Positions 58,306 through 64,000 of a stretch of DNA of 64,000 bases are shown here, in pieces. The stretch is taken from the NCBI GenBank assembly GCA_032622095.1, contig CP136061.1:253591582-253655581 (forward strand). The letters are read 5' to 3'. Position 1 is the first letter of the stretch. Every line of letters begins with the position of its first letter. The DNA comes from Siphonodentalium dalli. Its lineage: Eukaryota; Mollusca; Scaphopoda; Gadilida; Siphonodentaliidae. Under the pieces are notes generated by a model. The model did no database searches. It had not been told where the DNA came from and saw nothing but the letters and a program-made list of their open reading frames with translations. The translations under genes and the position numbers were made by a program.

Positions 58306-59630
58306 TACCCCATGTAATTAATTTGTCAGCATGGTACAATAAAACATGTTCTATACGTAAATGTCTAGGACCAATTTGTATGTTGGTGATTTATCAAAAT
58401 CATCTGTGAGGAGACTATTAAATTCCTCAACTCGTCCAATGGGGTTGGACGTTTATCGAAATCTAGCGCATATTTAGTTCTGATATCATTCGTAATTGTA
58501 CTGCCTGTCTGAAGTGTCTTCTCCAATTTTCCTTCTCAGCTTTTAGCTCCTGGTGTTGTTTTGTGTTCTGCATTTCCGCCAGCTGTTGTTATAGATTTTG
58601 GATCTAAGAGCGCTGTTTCGTCACCCTGATTGTCTAATCACATTCCACAAATGTATCGTCGACTTCATTCTTAATTATATCTTCGTCATGAACTTCTGGA
58701 CATTCTCAGTTATTCGGCTTTTTATAATCAATTGGTTTATGATCTCTTCGAGGCACAATTCCGCCGTCTGGTAATCGATAGCTCGATGCAAATAATAACT
58801 GGAGGGTCTCAAATTTCAATGCGGTTCCTCGAAGTCTGTTTTAGTGATCGGCGTTCAAAGTTGCTCATTATAATTTGGTGCTCACAAGTAGAAAAACTTT
58901 GAAAACTACACCTCGTCAAAGTTAATGCAAAAGTAATTTGTAAAGGCAGGTCGAAAATCGCGCCAAAAAAGTTTGTAAAAAAAGTAGTTGGTAAAATAAT
59001 TTTCCAATGCACAGTTATTGTTCTCTAAAATAACCCACACAATGAAGCAGTTGTATGTGGTTTAAGTTTAAATATTTAGCAGTCTCTAGGTTTGATATAA
59101 CGTTGATAGCGCTGTCTTCTGATCCATAATAATGCGCCAGTAATAACTACACTGAAACAGTTACTGCATATATTGGAGGATTAGCATTTGTGTCACAGGC
59201 TAGGTAAAATGTTGAAACATTGATTTATCAAATTGCTTTTTGAATATAACAGTTTCAGAATGATGATGTGCGCGTGAGGAATTTTGTTCAGATGGAGTTT
59301 GTGGGATCAATACAATTATTGTCGATCAGTTTTATTGCAGTCACTTACCGTACCCGCCTGCCTCCATACACACATAATAAGTGCATACTTATGACCGTTA
59401 GTGGTGTTATCGTTACGTTTTGTGTTCGAATGGCGCGAGTGGCAGACCTACACAATGAAAGTCCATCAGCTTTTGAGTGCTGTACATTTCCGTACCCGCT
59501 TCTCTCCATAGAAGGCTACAGGCACATCTCGTTGCATACATAAATAACGCCACGTTAACCGCCTGTGTCAATTTGATTCAGATTCATTCTTGTCCAGAAC
59601 CGGATTAAATACTAGGTTCGTGGAGATAAA
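58306..59630. other. Upstream region of the GPCR, unit B
   Basis: Near-identical to 43874-45197. Any promoter of the intact receptor must lie here or further up. The start is preceded by GGTTCGTGGAGATAAA. No TATA box or other gene is clear. Confidence 0.55.
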
Positions 59631-60701
59631 ATGGCAGCTTCGATGAGAAACACATCAATGGAAAGTCAACTGTCGTCTGCCGATAATTCAACCACAAACG
59701 TTACAACCACAGAAAGCACGAATTTAACGTTAGGCATTGTTCAACTGCTACTGGTTTTCGTTGGAACTATCGGGAACGTTTTGATAATAATTGTATTTAC
59801 TCGTCCTACGATGATAACAAAACGGTCATCGTTGTTGTTTCTGCCATTGGCGATAGCAGATATTTTTCCAATGTACATTAGTTTGCTACGCCGTGCGATC
59901 AAAAAATTAGCCCACTGGGACATAGTTACCGTGAGTGACGCATCTTGTAAAGTATACACATGTCTTATCTATAATTCTGGAGATGTCTGCGTCTGGATCC
60001 TCGTTATACTGACTGTCGATCGAACCATACACGTGTGTTGTCACATAAAGAGCGCCTTCTTTTCCAGCAAGAAGTCAGTATTCACAGGAATTGTGTTCGT
60101 TTTAATTGGAAGTATGTTGGCGAATTCTCACTTGTTATATGGAATGAAATTATCTACTGGTAATGCTAATCAGTTAAGGAGTTGTTTCCATACCGGGACG
60201 CCAGAGTATGTCTGGTTTATGGACAACGTTTGGTTATGGTTGGATGTTGTGAAGTATTCATTGGTTCCAATCATCATTATCGCATCCTGCAACATTCTAC
60301 TCATTTTTCATATCAGGAAAACAAAAAGAGCCTTGAAATATTTCCCTGGGAGCTACGACCAAGGAAGACACGGGAAAAAAGCCATATCGTCGACTTCATT
60401 GATGCTAATAGCAACGAGTTTTCAGCTACTGGTGACAACAACGCCACTGGTGGTAACAATGGCAATCAACAAATCAAATTTAAGCTTTTTCGGGACAACT
60501 GTTGCTGGTGTTCTTGTGACACTGAACTTTACTAATAACTGCTTGAATGTTTTCACGTATGTTATAAGTGGTAAGAAATTTAGAGCCGAACTCTGGCGTG
60601 TTTTGAAACGAAACTGTCGGCGCGCGATGGCTGTAGAATCTCTCAGTCTTAGCACACAACAAACAGACCAACCCCACCCAACGGGTGGATCACCACAATA
60701 G
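59631..60701 (+). CDS. Class A (rhodopsin-like) GPCR, intact, peptide-receptor-like
   Basis: A 356-residue single-exon seven-helix receptor, expected in the plasma membrane and G-protein coupled; ligand unknown. The N-terminus has four N-glycosylation sites (N7, N19, N23, N31). TM1 ~35-56 with GN (G48-N49); TM2 ~67-86 with LAIAD (D77); C106 before TM3 pairs plausibly with C185 in loop 2; TM3 ~107-130, ending DRT instead of DRY (130-132); TM4 ~149-170; TM5 ~201-228 with P213; TM6 ~253-279 with P272; TM7 ~291-312, ending NVFTY where NPxxY is usual, then SGKKFRAEL as helix 8. The TM7/helix 8 pattern is like invertebrate peptide receptors (FMRFamide-receptor-like). Start ATG has context AAAATGG. 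P72 in TM2 is unusual and differs from unit A (Ala). AATAAA follows at 60844. Confidence 0.93.
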   Translation: MAASMRNTSMESQLSSADNSTTNVTTTESTNLTLGIVQLLLVFVGTIGNVLIIIVFTRPTMITKRSSLLFLPLAIADIFPMYISLLRRAIKKLAHWDIVTVSDASCKVYTCLIYNSGDVCVWILVILTVDRTIHVCCHIKSAFFSSKKSVFTGIVFVLIGSMLANSHLLYGMKLSTGNANQLRSCFHTGTPEYVWFMDNVWLWLDVVKYSLVPIIIIASCNILLIFHIRKTKRALKYFPGSYDQGRHGKKAISSTSLMLIATSFQLLVTTTPLVVTMAINKSNLSFFGTTVAGVLVTLNFTNNCLNVFTYVISGKKFRAELWRVLKRNCRRAMAVESLSLSTQQTDQPHPTGGSPQ

Positions 60702-60840
60702 CAATCAAGACAGCACATTTTAGTTTTTCGGGACCGCTGTGTATAGTATTCTTGTGGCACGGAACAGGGCTAATAACTGCTTGAATGTTTTCATGTATGT
60801 TATAAGTGGTAATATATTTAGACCCGAACTATGAGGTGTT
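60702..60840 (+). pseudogene. Duplicated TM7 fragment of the GPCR, unit B
   Basis: Same fragment as in unit A, slightly more complete: GCTAATAACTGCTTGAATGT, TATGTTATAAGTGGTAAT, ATATTTAGACCCGAACT. It predates the A/B duplication. Confidence 0.8.
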
Positions 60841-60843
60841 TGA

Positions 60844-60849
60844 AATAAA
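60844..60849 (+). promoter_or_regulatory. Possible polyadenylation signal, GPCR unit B
   Basis: AATAAA 143 bp after the stop codon of the intact receptor gene. No GT-rich downstream element was confirmed. Confidence 0.45.
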
Positions 60850-61508
60850 CATGTCCCCACTCGATAACCGTGTGTTTAGCAAACAACAAGCGGAATGACC
60901 ATTGAGTGAATCACATCTGAATCCCAGAGTCCGACAACATGGCTAAATGATTCCAAGTGTCTTACATACGCCATAACAGAGGATTATATGGAATTTCATA
61001 GAAGATCTGCGACTGTCAATCCTACAATTATTGTTCCGCTAGTCACGGTCTCTCTAGATATAATGCTCATAACAACTTTGTTTATTATTATTTTTGTTCT
61101 TTACTTATCTAACTTCGGTATCAATTTTAAGTTGTGAACAGTTTCTGCCTTTTTAAGCAAGACGTGCCAAATAGAGACAATGTCATGAAGCACGCACTAT
61201 ACATGAGCACACTACACAATTGTGTAACAATTTGGGAGTAAATGGAAGGTGTATTTCACACGGAATTCTCTGCTCAAGGTGCCATTGTATTTAGTTATAT
61301 TAAATTTTGAGTTTGACTTCCTCTTAATGTTTGTTTGGTTTTCGTTGTTTCATCTAAATACCTTGGACTGCACTGCACTATATTGATTTAATAACTAATC
61401 CATGGTCTGGTAAACACTGTCCCTGTCCTGGGTACTGTGCCAGTATGCATATTTAATTTTGCAGGTTAGTAGAACAAGCGCGTCGCTGTACACGCATGTA
61501 AGTACATG

Positions 61509-62785
61509 TTTTTTAAATATAGAGAATCAGGGGGGCTGGGAACACCACAGAATACAGGGGTAAACCTGTCTTCGGTAATATTGACAAAGGTGTTCATTAA
61601 CTAGGTACATAATTATTCCGAAGCGCCACTTGGACAATTTCATAGTCAGTTAAATGAAAAACAGGAGCATAATAGAAGTATGCCTGGTGTTTTGAAATTT
61701 GGAAAATATAGGTATACATATGACAGAGTATGCGTACCAGTATCGTAGAATCACGCACTATCATAAATGAAATAATTATACATAGAGTATTAAAAATTTT
61801 AAGTTTCATGATTGACCCATACCGGTTGTTTCAGTAAAAGATGGGAACGTGGTACATAGTTAGGTGTTACAAATTTAGAAATTAGAAACGTAAGCATAGG
61901 CCGCGAGTTTTCGAAAGGGTTAATTTTGAAATGTAGAGTTATGTACATGAGTAAGCAGTTGTGGAATATGAGTATAGGTGTAGGTCTGTAGTAAAATACT
62001 AAATATCACTGGAATCGTCGTCAGTTATGTACCTGGTGATGGAGTGTTTAAGCAACAAACCACCGCTTTTCCACACTTATGTATATGAACTTATTATTCT
62101 TACGTGTATGTTGATAATGCATACCTTACTCGTATTTAATTTCGCGAAGTTCTATTTTTCGCTCAGTTTTGAATTAGCACACTTTAAATTCGCACACCTG
62201 GCTATACGATTTCAAAACTGACACAATTTTGTTCGTAAAAGTCTTGGGTTTGATGACAGTTTCAGTTCTTAATCGTTCCTGAAGATACCTCCGTATCTGA
62301 ACCGCCAACACAACGGATTTTCTTAGTGTAACACATAACTGTTTGTTTATATGCTTCAAATGAAATGTTGCCGAAAGAAGAAAAACCACAACCTCTTACA
62401 GAGGCAGCTGTCTTGAGAAAACAATTGTCTGCATGTTGTGTTGTCATAACTAATTCCGGTTGTATGACTAGAGAGGCTGTCAGTTCAGGGTTGTCCAGGA
62501 GGGTTGTCCAGGGTACTGCTTTCGTGGACCATCAGCTTGGACCATGTGTATTTCTTAAAAATTACACTTATTCCAACATTGATATCAACATCGATTCAGT
62601 TCCGAGTATTGGTTTTAATGTCGGTTGTCCGTATGTAAATATAAGCCAAATTGGATATTGAGTCCAACATTGAGTAATGTAAGTCACCAACATAGCCCTC
62701 TTGTTGTCCCTGAGGCTTTGGTATAAACTCAGGAATCGTATTATTTTTCGCTAAGTTTTAAATTCGCGCATCGATGGGTGTGCGA
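61509..62785. other. ~1.27 kb present only in unit B
   Basis: In unit A, AAGTACATGT is followed within 8 bases by AAATTAGTATTTCGTGAATT. In B the same two blocks lie ~1.27 kb apart. The content is unrecognised; a frame at 62365-62661 (98 codons) has no known motif. AATTCGCACACC (62190) and GGGTGTGCGAA (62776) form an inverse pair. No clean target duplication is seen, so this may be an insertion in B or a deletion in A. Confidence 0.65.
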
Positions 62786-62823
62786 AAATTAGTATTTCGT
62801 GAATTCAAATACGAGTACGGTAA

Positions 62824-63232
62824 CCCAATTATGATATATTTTTACAAATTTATGGGCACTCCTTAATGGGTTGATTCAATCATGCACATGCTCAAGTAAG
62901 AACGCTCTTTAAAAAGAGCTTAAACTAACTTAAGGGAATGGCCGCAACTCGGAATCATAATTCACCCAAATTATACTTGGAATAATTATATAATATCCAC
63001 ATCCCAACAGTATAGTTGATTATATAATACTAATTTATTTTGTTATGGGCGACACACGTTCAATATGAATCCCTTTAAATGGTCTTACACGCACCTGACG
63101 TGTGACGTCACGGTGGATATACGTCACACCGGAGCTCGTGAATCATGACGTTTCTCATAACGTCTGCGCTTCATATTGGCAGTAATTAGGCCCGGGTAGG
63201 CTGTGTATTTTAGGCTCCTTCGCGAATATAAC
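62824..63232. other. Unrecognised stretch
   Basis: No gene supported. GCTCTTTAAAAAGAGC (62903-62918) is a perfect palindrome containing the CGCTCTTTA motif seen elsewhere in the window. Confidence 0.5.
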
Positions 63233-63408
63233 AATAACATGATTTTTGAGGGCGTTATGGTTTATTAACGGCCCGGCTGGAATGATTAACAGCCCAAGGG
63301 CCTATTAGCGGCCCGAGATTAAGTCGAGGGACGCTAATAGGCCCGATGGCTGTTAATCATTCCATAGGGCCGTTAATAAACCATAATGCCCGATGAAATC
63401 ATGTTATT
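63233..63408. mobile_element. 176-bp foldback palindrome
   Basis: AATAACATGATTT, GGGC(G)TTATGGTTTATTAACGGCC, GGAATGATTAACAGCC and GGGCCTATTAGCG at left are matched in inverse at right by CGCTAATAGGCCC, GGCTGTTAATCATTCC, GGCCGTTAATAAACCATAAT and AAATCATGTTATT. Arms of ~80 bp leave a loop of about 15 bases near 63320. Non-coding; probably a MITE-type or foldback element. Confidence 0.88.
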
Positions 63409-64000
63409 ACTATTATTACCACAGTTTTGGACATTTGACCCATTTGAGGATTTAGTAGAATAATGAAGTAGATTAAGAGAGAAATATTTTCAAGAACATT
63501 TAAATTTGATATCATTTGACTTTTCAGCTGACACGGACTGACGGAGTCTCGAAAATAGGACAGGGGAAAAACCAGCATTGGAGACGAGTAACAACCAATG
63601 AGAGGTTGACAGCTAAAATTATCAATGCATACTTACGCTTGATACAATAATTCAATCATATAGCGTGAATTCCAATAAAACCACTATAGTGTCGAGGAAA
63701 TCGGATACATCTTCCCATCATTTTCTTGAAATAAACACGCCAGATTGGAAGTTGAAGGGACGTAACTCTCGCGATAATAAACGAGATCTATAGTTTCCGG
63801 GCGGTGGGCCGATATTGAACTAGGCTTCTCATTATCGGCCCGCGGCCCGCTGTTTTGGTAACAATACGCTATTTGGAACGCCCCGAAAAACATTATCAAT
63901 GGCCTAGAGAACGCCCTATAAAGTGGTAATAATAGAGGATATGTGTTCTTAAATCATTTGCATGTACTGACGAACGGGAAAACTACATGGAGGTTAATAC
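63409..64000. other. Unrecognised end of the window
   Basis: No gene supported. GGGCCGATA and TATCGGCCC form a short inverse pair at 63806-63841, reminiscent of the GGGCCGATATTATCGGCCC block in the piggyBac-type MITEs but without their ends. Confidence 0.45.

Larger units (their letters stand above)
53996..62823. repeat. Segmental duplication, unit B
   Basis: Direct-orientation partner of unit A, holding the intact GPCR. It retains ~185 bp upstream of the ORF1 gene (56451-56635) that A lacks, but has lost ~50 bp near 56870. It carries ~1.27 kb (61509-62785) not in A. The junction with the older unit C lies at ~53995, where C's downstream flank runs into the start of unit B. Confidence 0.92.

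Noticed and set aside
62365-62661. 98-codon frame in the B-only segment
   Set aside because: No recognisable domain, no counterpart elsewhere in the window, and overlapping frames on the other strand.

Overview
The window looks like nuclear DNA of an animal, most likely a marine invertebrate and plausibly a lophotrochozoan such as a mollusc. The phylum is an inference. It is AT-rich, gene-poor and packed with repeats. The recognisable proteins are a piggyBac-type transposase, non-LTR retrotransposon proteins and class A GPCRs. I see no operons, tRNA, rRNA or CRISPR.

Region 1 (1-19290) is a satellite array. Its building block is a 476- or 524-bp module bounded by TTAA and by inverted ends that begin TTAAAGGCACGGGCGG, i.e. 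the architecture of a small DNA transposon (MITE). Modules are separated by two or three ~190-196-bp spacer units, each carrying a copy of the module's left end. The first 8.6 kb is a 2863-bp higher-order repeat in three near-identical copies. Register is then lost and the modules decay towards 19290. A ~1.03-kb foreign insertion sits at 12180-13213.

Region 2 (19291-24453) has a solitary 456-bp copy of the same family, a piggyBac-like transposase gene broken by one TGA but with its acidic catalytic residues in place, and an inverted 551-bp copy of the family. Satellite, single copies and transposase may therefore belong to one system.

Region 3 (24454-38530) is mostly non-coding. It holds tandem arrays (235-bp and 327-bp units), diverged duplications, long foldback palindromes, simple repeats and a broken reverse-transcriptase gene of a non-LTR element on the minus strand.

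Region 4 (38535-62823) is a tandem segmental duplication of a GPCR locus. Units A (38535-47656) and B (53996-62823) are very similar. The older, 5'-truncated remains of a third unit (C) lie between them. Each complete unit holds, in order, a ~70-bp repeat, a 45-bp minisatellite, an ORF1-only non-LTR element on the minus strand, more minisatellite, a piggyBac-type MITE with TTAACCCTTTGAGTGCC ends, and a single-exon GPCR on the plus strand. Only the B receptor is intact. A has two nonsense codons, and C lacks TM1-TM3. Insertions private to one unit (a hAT-like element in A, other insertions in A and B) and a MULE-like element in C's downstream flank give a relative order of events.

The end (62824-64000) holds a 176-bp palindrome and otherwise unrecognised sequence. 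Coordinates of repeat edges are by eye and can be off by a few bases.
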